DNA from: Gracilaria gracilis
Taxonomy: Eukaryota > Rhodophyta > Florideophyceae > Gracilariales > Gracilariaceae
Reading direction: 5' to 3'
Length of the DNA: 64,000 bases
NCBI GenBank assembly: GCA_030374805.1
Contig: JARGSG010000005.1
Span: 62,001-126,000, forward strand
Both the position numbers and the translations under genes were made by a program. Numbering within the stretch: the first letter of the stretch is position 1; each line of letters starts with the position of its first letter. The notes below the pieces were generated by a model. The model did not search any database. It saw nothing but the letters and a program-made list of their open reading frames with translations, and was not told where the DNA came from. This document shows positions 23,653 to 33,780 of the stretch, piece after piece.

Positions 23653-24050
23653 TGCCATCCGACACCACGGCCACCGCCAACACAAACCCTCTTCCCTCCC
23701 TACCATCCGGCCCGAGCCGCACCCGCTTCTGCAAGGCCTGCGGCAAGCAACGCCAACCCTCCTTCACGCGCGACTTGAAAATGTTCACAATCGTGTCGTT
23801 TGTGAATGATATATATGTGGTCTGTTACCGTTTCCGAGTTTCAGTTGCAACTCATATTCTGCACGGTGTTCCGATCGCAATCCAACACGGAAAGAATTCA
23901 ACGGAGGTCTTTTGGAAAGGAGCCAATAAATTAATATCAAGATACTGGATATGTCCACCATGGGGAATTTGTTTCATGTTTAAATACTCATACTCGGTGG
24001 GAATTTGCGAAAACGCCAATTATGACACACAACTGCACAATTCACAATGA
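23653..24050 (+). CDS. Possible small zinc-ribbon-like protein or exon
   Basis: From the ATG at 23653 the frame gives a Thr/Pro-rich start and then RTRFCKACGKQRQPSFTRD, a single CxxC pair in a basic context that could be half of a zinc-binding fold. After about residue 45 the composition changes abruptly to AT-rich coding without motif. The first part may therefore be a first exon or a gene fragment, with the rest chance reading. It lies about 330 bp upstream of the Ala-rich zinc-finger gene. Confidence 0.3.
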
Positions 24051-24380
24051 CATGAGATTGAGTAGCACTTTTAAATTGAATACCCCAAATAGTGCTTGGA
24101 ACGTATACAAATTATCAGTTTCCTGCTCTTTCATAATTTGTTGATAATATTCAAGATACTATGTGTTATGACACAAATCAAGACACATTCATTGCACTTG
24201 TTAGATATATTGCTGAATGTGAATGAGCACAGAGATCTGCTATTCGAGCTCTGCATATCTCACGGAGAAAACGCATAAAAGAAGTCTACCTCTCCTTTTA
24301 TTTTGTTCTTGGTTGTTTACCTTTTAACGAGCTTATCAATCTCACGTATCAAAGCAAAGCAAAGCTTCTGAAACCGAACC

Positions 24381-25412
24381 ATGAACTCTCAACCTCAAGC
24401 TTCCTCCGGTGGCGATGGCAGGCGGCCACGCAAGGACAAAACTGACAAAAGAGACCTCAGCGTGGGCAGCGGAAGGGCGGAGAAAAGATCGAAGAAACGA
24501 CGAAATCAGTCCTCTATCCAGTCCGGACGGGCACAATCCTCCTCGGCACACTCCAGACATGCAGGCGACGCGTTGGGCGCTCTCGATTTGATGAACGACT
24601 CCACGCTTTTGGCTTCAGCTATAGTAGTCGGGCGCTCCGAGCCGTCTGAGGCGGAGCACGCTGCTGAGTTGCAACGAGCGGCTGCAGCGCTGTGGGCTGC
24701 TGTAGCACATGAGGAGGCGGCGCGAGCTGCGTCGTCGTCGAGAGCAGCAGTAGCGCAAACTGCCGCCGGCCAGACTGCCGGCGCGCATGACGCGGTGGAG
24801 CGCGCTGCTATGGCAAGGCGCGCCCCAGCCTGGCCGCGAGCCGCAGACGCGCGATCCGAGTCGGCGCGTGCTGCCGCGGCACATGAGGCGGCGCGCGCTG
24901 CCGCGGCGCTACCGCTGGCAGCGGCGAGCGCGACGGCCGCCACGCACGAGGCGGCCGTGCGCGCTGCGGCCTCGTCGCGCGCCGCAGCAGCAGCCGCAGC
25001 CGCAGCACACACTGTGGCCGAGCGCGCCGTCGAGGCGCGCGACGTCGTGGCGGCGCCGGCGCCCACCATGGCGCAGCTGACCGCCAGTGCGCTCGAGGCG
25101 GGGCGCGCCGCTCTGCTGCCGCGGCCGGCGGCGCGCAGTGTGGCGGCGCGCAATGTGGCGGCGCGCGCGCGCGCGGCGCACGCCGCGGCGGCGCGCGCCG
25201 CGGCGCAGCACGCGCCGCCGTCGTACAATGCACCGCCGCCAAGCCCGTTCCCGTGCCCGCACTGCGGGCGCGCGTATCACAGCCTTCGCGGCGTGCAGAG
25301 GCATGTGGCCGACATTCACGACTACGGCGGCCTTGTGCACTGTTGCGAGTGCACGTTTTCAACTTGTAATGACGCCGTGCTCAGCAGTCACCGTCGCATG
25401 CACCGGCGTTGA
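24381..25412 (+). CDS. C2H2 zinc-finger protein with Ala-rich linker
   Basis: This is a 343-residue protein from the ATG at 24381. The N-terminus (MNSQPQASSGGDGRRPRK, then SIQSGRAQSSS) matches that of the zinc-finger gene at 7130-7759, and the DNA there is also similar. Residues of about 75-285 form a very Ala-rich stretch with regularly spaced Arg, Glu and His (repeats such as AHEAARAAAA and AARAAA). The C-terminus has two C2H2 fingers: CPHC, 12 residues, H, 4 residues, H; then CCEC, 12 residues, H, 3 residues, H. HDYG joins them, as in the paralogue. The Ala-rich part is extremely GC-rich (GCG/GCC codons), unlike the sequence on either side. It probably forms a long helix. A nuclear nucleic-acid-binding role is inferred from the fingers. 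Confidence 0.8.
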   Translation: MNSQPQASSGGDGRRPRKDKTDKRDLSVGSGRAEKRSKKRRNQSSIQSGRAQSSSAHSRHAGDALGALDLMNDSTLLASAIVVGRSEPSEAEHAAELQRAAAALWAAVAHEEAARAASSSRAAVAQTAAGQTAGAHDAVERAAMARRAPAWPRAADARSESARAAAAHEAARAAAALPLAAASATAATHEAAVRAAASSRAAAAAAAAAHTVAERAVEARDVVAAPAPTMAQLTASALEAGRAALLPRPAARSVAARNVAARARAAHAAAARAAAQHAPPSYNAPPPSPFPCPHCGRAYHSLRGVQRHVADIHDYGGLVHCCECTFSTCNDAVLSSHRRMHRR

Positions 25413-26634
25413 TTGCGTTGCCCTTCTTGACGGAGTTGTTGTACTTTCGCCCAACTTGGGGACCATCATACTTCCATGTGAACTACCAACACATTCAAAC
25501 TGTGCCAAAAACCAAAAATAAATACAAACTTTCACCGAACTTTTTCTAGAACCTAAAACTGTCTCCTATGACTGACTTGTTACAAACAAGTGTAAAAAGA
25601 AGTGAAAACATACCATTGCCTTTTCCCGGAGGCTCTAGTATTTTTCCTTTGGAAAGCAGCTTCTCAAGGCTCTGATTATTCTCTTAGGGAACACTATTCC
25701 TTGTAATGTAGCTTTGCGGTAGTTTTCCTTTTCCAAGCTTGCTTCGAAAAGCTCTGGTTTTAGCTTTACTTTTTAGATACCAGTTTTCGGTACAAAAACT
25801 TGTTGCCAAAAATAGCAATGAGCTCCCTGCCATGAATTCATGGCATGACGTACAACGATACCAGGCATGCGAATGAGGTACTACTTTTAACTTTATTGCC
25901 ACGACGGACTAGCATCCAATCCACATATGCTTTTGAGCCAGAGCCACGGCTTTCTGACAGATGCCGACGAGACTGACGAGCTTCCCCGTAGCCTTGTATT
26001 TGTACTTCTCGGCTTCATTTTCACAGCGGTGAACTTTCTGCAAGCACTTCACACCACTTCCACGAGTTTATTCGTGGCCAAAAAGAGATAGTTAGCGTGT
26101 ACGATAACCATCCACCCGATGCGCGTCAGGGCGGTACCGTTCTAAGTATAATTGTAATAACGAAAGCACAGTTCTAAGAGGAGTTTTGTGAATTTGACAA
26201 AACTAAAGATGATTACCAGTGGTGACAATGGTACGCTGCCATACAGAGATACCTTACATCAAAAGGATACGGTCGCTGAGTCAGAAGCAGTAGCAAAGTA
26301 ATGTCTGGTTGACAGCGTTAGCCGGCGTTTAGGGTCGAACAACTGCATCGCAATGCCTTTGGAACGACGTAAGAGTACAATTAAAAAGTAAAATGCGACC
26401 CAAAAATGCTATCTTCAGTGGCAAAGCTCTGCCCAGAATTGTTGGCCGGAATAGATCTGTACCGTACAATTACTTAATGCTTTCTCATGGCACATAGTGT
26501 ACACGTTGCGGTAAGAAGTGTGAGTAGTAGGCAAAGTGCTCATCAGCCCTCACATTGTTCATTTCAGTACATATGAAGCGGATGAGCAAAATAAGATGGC
26601 GCTAATATGCTCTAAACTATTTAAGTTGTAAACA
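25413..26634. other. Intergenic, no supported gene
   Basis: No frame with a motif. It includes the 3' flank of the Ala-rich zinc-finger gene and, at its right end, the 3' flank of the vWA gene, which reads leftward and ends at 26635. Confidence 0.45.
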
Positions 26635-27241
26635 TCAGGAACCGCAGGCGTGAACCGTGATTACTTTGGTATTCACTTGCGGTCTATACCAACGGCCAGC
26701 ATCCTGTTCGTACCCACCTTTTCCGTCCAGGATACGAAACTCGCACGAGAACGGACCACTCTGGCAAATCCCACTGGGAAGCTCCAGCTTCACCTTGCCC
26801 GTCAAATCGGCGGGCTCGCTTACGAAGCTTGGAATTCCTGTTAGATTTGCAATAATCCGCTCTTCACAACCATCCACACCCGGCTGCGGAAGATAGTAAT
26901 AACGGAAACCTGCTTCAACATATTCCGTAGAAATAGAGATTTCTGCCCCCGGTTCAGGATGATACGGTCTTGGGGGCCTCCTGCGCACACGGTCAACAGC
27001 TTGAAGGAGATTTTCCGATGTGACTATCTGTACCATTTCACCGTTGGTCTTGTTTTCCATGTTGCTCGCCTGTCCTTCTGCCACGTTTGTTTCTATGCTG
27101 CCATTTACATTTGAACAGGGTGGGATATGTGATAGAGCCGCATCTATACCAGCACCACCGAGGTTAACAGGTATCACTGAAATACCTGAGTCGAACAATC
27201 TTTCGGAGACTGTTTCCATGGAGTTTCGATTATGATGGTAT

Positions 27242-27660
27242 TATGGAATGCAATGAATGCAATTGTCAGCTGCATTGGTTGCTGGAAGACTAACGCATCG
27301 CAGTGTCAGCAAAATGCAACGCGCAAATGCAACTACTGCATGTCAGAATGCAAATGGCAATACTGTACGCAAGCAACTGACACAGGGAGAGCTGCTGATC
27401 ATTAGATATTATCTAGTGCATTAGAGATTGTGTGACGTTGCGTAGTGTTAGCAGTATGTGTTGCGTGGCCGTGCGCATGGTGAGCACTAGAGATTGCGTG
27501 GCCAAGAACTACAGGATGCGACGTGTGTCAGCGCGGGTATAAAAACCCCAGCAAGCAGCCATCAACGTAGAATAGAAGGAAGCAGAAGCTACGAACGACC
27601 AACGCTAGAGAACAAGTAAACAGTGCTTCTACAAACTGATTTGCAACCAACCTTTACTTA
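27242..27660 (+). repeat. Copia-2 5' LTR with TATA box
   Basis: This LTR is 419 bp, begins TATGGAATGC and ends CCTTTACTTA. The 5-bp duplication and the adjacent purine tract at the other end fix these limits, so the termini are not the usual TG and CA. A clear TATA box (TATAAAAA, 27538-27545) sits about 120 bp before the LTR end, a plausible start region for the element's transcript. Confidence 0.93.
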
Positions 27661-27663
27661 GTT

Positions 27664-30600
27664 ATGGGCCCAGAAAGCTCAAACCCCTTGCCGACCAGGC
27701 CCCGCTTTTCTTGGGATATTTGCACCGTACCGTGGACCGATGGACGGGGAAATCAGCAGCAGTACGCCGAGGCCGTTTCGCTTTGGCAGGCATTTCAGGA
27801 TACCCTCGCGGACTCGAACAGCAACAAGGTCTCGAAAGAGGCTCAAGGAATTATGCTACAGTCGCAACTGTACGGACGCGCGCGAGACTTGTGCAAGGCT
27901 ATTCCAGACTCTACGATCCGATCGACAGAAGGTGCAAACGCAATCGTGGAGGCCTTGTACAAACGAGACCCGCTTGCGGTTGTATCAGACTTGTTTCAAG
28001 ACTTCCTCACGCTACTGAACACCAAGCGCAACAACCACGAGAGCTTCAAGAACTTCGAGTCTCGCTTCCAGGCGCAAGTATCGAGGCTCAATGCCCATGG
28101 ACCGGAGGCCAAGCTATCGGACGCGCTGGTGGCATTTGCACTACTGGCAAACGCAGACGTCGATAACAATCAGAGAGTCTCCGTTTTGGCTAATGGTGCG
28201 CCGAGGGACGCAAGCGTAGCTTCAGCATCAACTACCAGTGACTACCTGAAAGCCGTCTCATATGAAGCGATCGCCTCTGTGCTGAGGCAATTCGACAAGA
28301 TGAAGGGAACTGGAGGAGACACCTCGCCGAAGGCCGTCTCCAGCAACTCTGCCAACTACACCCCATCTAGAAACAACGGCAAGAGAGGATTTCGGCGCCA
28401 GCGCAGGACCCCAGAAGAGATGGCAGACCTCAAGGGGAGAACCAGGTGCCGCAGATGCAAGAAGTTCGGCCACTGGGTCGACGACCACAACAAGGACGGG
28501 TCATTGAAGCCCGGATTTGTTGCCTTGGATGCTCCGAAAGGGTCGGAACCCGCCGTAGATAAGTTCATAACGTTCAATATGGCAACATTGAACGCAGCCA
28601 CCGCAGACAAGCCCGACGATTGCGTCGATGAATTTGTTGGACGGCTTCTGGATAACGCAGCGCCCTACAGCGGTATTGGATATACCGAACTGCAGCTCAT
28701 CAGCCAGATCGTGTGTCCGGAATGGAACGGAGAACTGGAACCACTACCTGAAGCACTTGGCGACAACACTCATTGGCAGTATGGAAAGGGGGAGCACAGC
28801 AGCGAAGCTAGGAAGATCCTTGGATCAGTTATGTTCACAGCGCAAACCGACGAAGGCAAACGTGTACGTATCCGTCATTTGGTTGTAGATGGCTCCTCAC
28901 AATGGGTAGTAGGCAGAAACGTCACCAATCACTGCGACATACTGCGCATCCACCAGAACGTTCTAAAGCTGCCGCCAGACGCGAGCGGTGAACCTCAAGG
29001 ACGCATTTCCTTGATCGATCGCGAAATGCACACGTGCATTCCCCACACCGCGTTTACCTTTCGTACCGACAACATGACGGTCGACACAGAGACAACTCTC
29101 TTCTGCGCAGCCGCTCACCTGGAAGGAGACCATGCAAACAAACCATGGAGGGACCTAAAGAGGATTGTCGACAAGGTTCACAAGCATGTGTGTGGACATT
29201 CCACGTACTCTGACATCAAGGTTTTATTACAGCGCAACGAGCTGTGGAACCAGCAGGTGGACAACTACCTCCAGCAGACCTTGGAGAGGTGCACAGCGTG
29301 TGCGACCACTGCAAGGCCCGCGAACACGCGAAAGGTATCGCTTAGCAACATGACCAGGTCATTCAACGAAGTAGTATGCGTGGATCACCTGTTTCTCGAC
29401 GAGTACTGCGCGATGCACGTAATGGACGCGACGTCGCGCTATTCAGTAGGCGCAGCAGTCATTGACACCTCCATGCGGCAGGCGATTTTGGTGTTCGACG
29501 CGCATTGGATTACGCCGTTCTGGGCACCGCGAGTGGTAGCTTTCGACAAGGCATTCAAGAACAGCATCTTCGGTGAGTACCTTGCCAAACTCGATATAGA
29601 AGCGCGACCCCTACCGTCCAGAAGACACAACAAGAACGTACTGGAATCCAAGCACCGCATAATCCGGGACGTTTTTCTGCGTATCAAGGAAGCAGCACAA
29701 GACGATACGAGCGATTGGATAGCAGAACTGGCCATTCAGCAAGCGATAAGGATATCGAACGACCTGTACGGAAGCGACGTACTGTCCGCACAGGAACTAG
29801 CAAACGGATATGCCAGACCGCTAGAAAACGGCGGGCTGCCTAAGCTGCTACCTCAGGATATTGTCGACGCCCACCAAAAGCTATTGGCCAAACGCAAACT
29901 TACGCTTATCCTCCGCTCGAAAACCGTGAACGAATTCCCGATTGCAGTAGGAGATATCGTTCAGCTCTTTGTCAAGAATCAGTACGACAAGCGTGGTAAG
30001 TGGTCGAGCAACAAAGCAGTGCTGGCATACGATGTCGCGAATCGTACCGTAACCGTAGCCGGATCCAAAGGGAAGCAGATTAGCGCCGCGATCGAAGATG
30101 TAAGGCCGGCGATCAAAGATCAGGAGCTAGCTATCGCTGTGCAAGATGCTATCGATTAACTGGACAGAAACCTGGATGAAGTTGTAGACCAGTTGCAGGA
30201 TGAGCAGAGCTATGGAAGGTCGTTGGAAGAGGACGAAGACATGCTGACACATCGAGCGCACACCGACGAAGAAGAACCGGACCCCATCGGACCGAATTTG
30301 CCTAGCGTAGGGGACAGTATTGCAGTATACTGGCCCATCGACAAGGAGTTTTACCCAGGTACTGTGAACAGCTACAGTGAAGCATCCGGAATGCATTCTA
30401 TTCACTACGCGGACGGCGATAAGGAAGAACTCGACTTGCAGAACGAAGTATGGAACTACGTACAGGAGGGTTCTCAGCATGAGGCAGACGGAGCGCCAGA
30501 TGTAGTCAACGCGGCCGAAGTAGAACTCTCGCCAGGACAGGAGCTCCACAGCAAGGAGCAAGAACTCGTCAAGACGTACCACGACGAGTTCGGATCAACA

Positions 30601-32175
30601 GAATTCATGCTTCATCAAGCGCAGGGTATGCCACCGTACGCAACACAGAACGCCTACGAGCGAGAAGAACGGTCGTTCAAGAAGATCGTCCGAGTCGTTC
30701 CCATCTCGCAGGTGCCGAAAAAGGCCAACATCGTGACAAGCCACGTGTTCTATAAGGTAAAGAAGTGCGACGATGGCTCACTGACGCTGAAGGCCAGGAT
30801 TGCCGTTCACGGCAACAAGGACCGCGACAAGGGTGCACTCAAGACCGATTCAGCGACCTGTCCGCCTGTTGGAATCCGAATACTACTTTCGCTTGCGACC
30901 ATCCACCGTTGGACTCTTGCAAAGATCGACTTCAAGAGCGCATTTCTGCAGACCGAAGCCCACCGTGACGTTTATGTGCTACCCCCGCGCGAGTGTGACA
31001 CTCGACGTCAGCACTACTGGTTACTATTGTCAGCCGCCTATGGACTAGCCAACGCCGGAGCAAAGTGGCAGCAACTCAGCGACGATGTATTGCGAGGATT
31101 TGGATTCTCGCAACTCGTGTACGTGCCGCAACTATTCTACAGAACTGACGATGGAAAGATCAGCGTTGTGGTAGTTAAGGTGGTGGATGACATCTTGTTC
31201 GGAGGGAGCAGAAGTAAGGTAACAGAAGTTATTGAGAATATCAAGAAGCGTTACCAACTTGGAACTATCGTGTACGGACCTGGAAAGATTCAGTTCTACG
31301 GGCTACTGATTACGCAGCGCGATGATATGACCATTTCGATCGACGGAGACGAGAAGTTACAAGGCTACCAACCAGGAACTATCTCCAGGTCCCGTAGAAA
31401 GCAGCAGGAAAGCGCACTCAACAGCATTGAACTCGCTACTTTTCGGTCTCTTAACAGTTGCATCGGATGGCTCGGTATTGCTACTTCACCGTTTTGGGCG
31501 TTCGCCGCAAGCTACTTGCAGCAGAAGGGCCCAACGCCGAAAGTCAAGGACTTTATTGCCCAGATCAACATGCTGAGGTGGTTGAAGAAGAAAGGAACTA
31601 CCGTGAACCTAGTCCGACCCGTGCATGTGCAGCAGTGTAAGGTTTCAGTCGTTGTGTTCTGTGATGCTAGTCGGAGCGAAGACTACGCGCAGCTTGGTTT
31701 TGTTGCGGGACTGCTCTTTGGCGACTTGAAGCGAGGTGCTGCCATCCATGTCATATCATGGAGCTCACATAAGGCAAGAAGGCCGGTGAAGTCGATTGGT
31801 TCAGCGGAGACTTTGGCTGCTGGAGAAGGAATAGACGAAGGGAAGGTACTTTGTAAGGCGTCTAGCGAATTACTAGAAATCGAAGTTGAACTCTGGATTA
31901 TTGTTGACTCTAAGGATTTGTACCAAACGCTTTCTACTTGCCGCAATGCAGCAGACTGATCGATTTGCGGAGACGTCAGCGTCATTCGGTACGAGTTCGA
32001 GACGCGGAACATCCATAGAATGGTGTGGATTCCGGGTAAGATGAACTACGCAGATCCCGTTACGAAGACGGATAGCCCGATGTGTGACAGTTTAGAATTG
32101 ATGTTGTACGACGGAACCATCTCCATGGACTTCGACGAAGCGGTCTCTAACAGTTCTCACAAGCCAATTGGATAA
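27664..32175 (+). pseudogene. Copia-2 gag-pol coding region (fossil)
   Basis: Gag starts at the ATG three bases after the 5' LTR. Approximate parts follow. Gag is 27664-28560, with a zinc-knuckle-like CRRCKKFGHWVDDH near 28447. A protease-like segment (VVDGSSQWVVGRN) lies near 28880-28925. The integrase His/Cys region is 29185-29320 and the catalytic core 29370-29680 (VCVDHLFLD, VVAFDKAF, NVLESKHRI). An SH3-like integrase tail follows near 29945-30115, then a Tudor-like domain at 30301-30456. The reverse transcriptase is 30680-31420, with VVDD near 31185. RNase H runs from about 31640 toward 32170. The region has about two breaks and otherwise looks whole; treat it as a young fossil. Confidence 0.93.
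30301..30456 (+). other. Tudor/agenet-like domain inside Copia-2
   Basis: The translated stretch reads VGDSIAVYWPIDKEFYPGTV, then GMHSIHYADGDKEELDL and EVW. This is the pattern of a Tudor/agenet barrel: VG-x-V-x-VYWP-D-x-WYxGxV, Hx-x-YxDGDxExLDLxxExW. Such domains often read methylated lysine or arginine on chromatin. It lies between the integrase tail and the reverse transcriptase. The match is by pattern only; function in target-site choice is inference. Confidence 0.7.
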
Positions 32176-32197
32176 GATCAACTCGAAGAGGGAATAG

Positions 32198-32616
32198 TAT
32201 GGAATGCAATGAATGCAATTGTCAGCTGCATTGGTTGCTGGAAGACTAACGCATCGCAGTGTCAGCAAAATGCAACGCGCAAATGCAACTACTGCATGTC
32301 AGAATGCAAATGGCAATACTGTACGCAAGCAACTGACACAGGGAGAGCTGCTGATCATTAGATATTATCTAGTGCATTAGAGATTGTGTGACGTTGCGTA
32401 GTGTTAGCAGTATGTGTTGCGTGGCCGTGCGCATGGTGAGCACTAGAGATTGCGTGGCCAAGAACTACAGGATGCGACGTGTGTCAGCGCGGGTATAAAA
32501 ACCCCAGCAAGCAGCCATCAACGTAGAATAGAAGGAAGCAGAAGCTACGAACGACCAACGCTAGAGAACAAGTAAACAGTGCTTCTACAAACTGATTTGC
32601 AACCAACCTTTACTTA
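32198..32616 (+). repeat. Copia-2 3' LTR
   Basis: This LTR is identical by eye to 27242-27660 over 419 bp. GAAGAGGGAATAG directly precedes it and the second GGTAT directly follows it. Confidence 0.95.
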
Positions 32617-33444
32617 GGTATGGTGAGCAATCAGATTCGCGCCCCGGTGTATCTCCAATTAGCATCACAATTCCACGAGTATAATACCCATAAAGATAGC
32701 CATCGGAAGGCCTTATTGCACCCAGCGCTTTAGCTGTTGTAGGCACTCCATCAGGGAAAGAAGGAATATTCTCAAGTGCATTTAGCGCGTGTTGGACGTC
32801 TTCATCTTCAGCAGAAGAAAGCACCATGTATCCGCTTCCGTTAAAATACTGTTCACCTCCAAAGATTCTTACTCCGACGTGAGCAGTTCCGTTGAGCTGT
32901 CTAACAAACGGAATCAGCTCATGCTTAACTTCGGCCAAGCGTGGTCTCGTCGACGAACTAGCATCGATGAGAAGATGTACAGTAAGAGGACGTCCGACAA
33001 GATGCACGGCGAGATTGAACTCCACGGGGTGATTAGGTCGCAGTGTAACATTTCTAATCCTAACTATTCCATCTGGACATTCATAATTGGCGGCAGTTTC
33101 CGGATCCAGAGCGCAGTGAAAGTTGTGGGCGGAATACTTTCTGTACAGGCATCCAAATTGTTCTCGTCTTTGGCACTGGCGGTGCATGTCCATAGAGTAA
33201 GGAGCACATTGGGGCTCACATGATACGTATGGAAGGGTTCTTCTGTCTAGACAATCTATACGATCGTGGTCCCTTTCAATAATAATGCGGAGGCGACTGA
33301 AGAGCAGACGAAGAGAACGAAAAGTCCGAGTGAAGACATGGGAACTGTCAGTTGAAGGCTGCGTGGATTGATGGTGATGAGAGGAAAGACCTTAGAATCA
33401 CCCATTCCAGAGGAGCTGCATCTCGAAGTTTTTGTGTACTTCAT

Positions 33445-33780
33445 CCTCTGCCTTTATATACGGTGCTGCAGTCACTTGAAGGTAACTACTTTTTGAGCAG
33501 CTCATAGGTGTTGAACATCCCAAAACTGTGGTGGCGATGATGCGTTGGAAGTGGATGTAGACAGTATGGCTTCCGAGACAAGATAAGAGTGACGAGGTTT
33601 CACAGCAAAGGGTTGAGAAAGTATCTATGCGTTGGGTGATGGCGGAAACTAAGTTGGTAAGATGAAGCCCAAATGATAAAGTGTCTGTTTATTCCAGTCT
33701 GACAAACAAACGTGGCTAATCTCATCGCTGAAAGGGGATCAACTTCTATGCAATATGAGTAAATACTAGAGAGCTGAAAA
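33445..33780. other. Intergenic between divergent genes
   Basis: No gene seen. It lies between the start of the vWA gene (leftward) and the orphan frame to the right (rightward), so it probably holds both promoters. Confidence 0.45.

Larger units (their letters stand above)
27242..32616 (+). mobile_element. Complete young Copia LTR retrotransposon 2
   Basis: This element is 5375 bp, on the plus strand. Two 419-bp LTRs (27242-27660 and 32198-32616) read as identical. GGTAT flanks it at 27237-27241 and 32617-32621 as a 5-bp target duplication. A purine-rich tract (GAAGAGGGAATAG) abuts the 3' LTR. Gag, integrase, a Tudor-like segment, reverse transcriptase and RNase H follow in Copia order. It is nearly whole, with about two breaks in its coding. 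Identical LTRs mean a very recent insertion. It inserted into the vWA domain of the gene at 26635-33444, in the opposite orientation to that gene. Confidence 0.96.
26635..33444 (-). pseudogene. Secreted vWA-domain gene split by Copia-2
   Basis: The gene reads leftward in two halves separated by Copia-2 (27242-32616). The right half (33444 to 32617) gives a signal peptide (MSSLGLFVLFVCSSVASA, ATG at 33339), a Cys-rich segment (DCLDRR, VSCEPQCAPY, QCQRREQFGCLYRK) and most of a von Willebrand A domain of the integrin-beta type. The MIDAS motif is DASSS in LLIDASSSTRP, with a later GDTPGRESDC. The left half (27241 to 26635) continues exactly in frame with HHNRNS, then SMETVSERLFDSGISVIPV and a C-terminal Cys-containing region ending VITVHACGS. 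With one copy of the 5-bp duplication removed, the two halves join without loss. The signal-peptide frame and the frame of the rest differ by one base near 33280, beside an ATT-ATT-ATT run, so there may also be a small indel or an unseen intron. vWA proteins bind ligands with a metal ion; here the protein would be extracellular. Confidence 0.88.

Noticed and set aside
24506-25362. Very long minus-strand frames opposite the Ala-rich zinc-finger gene
   Set aside because: They are mirror images of GCG/GCC repeat codons and show no conserved ends, whereas the plus frame matches a paralogue at both ends.
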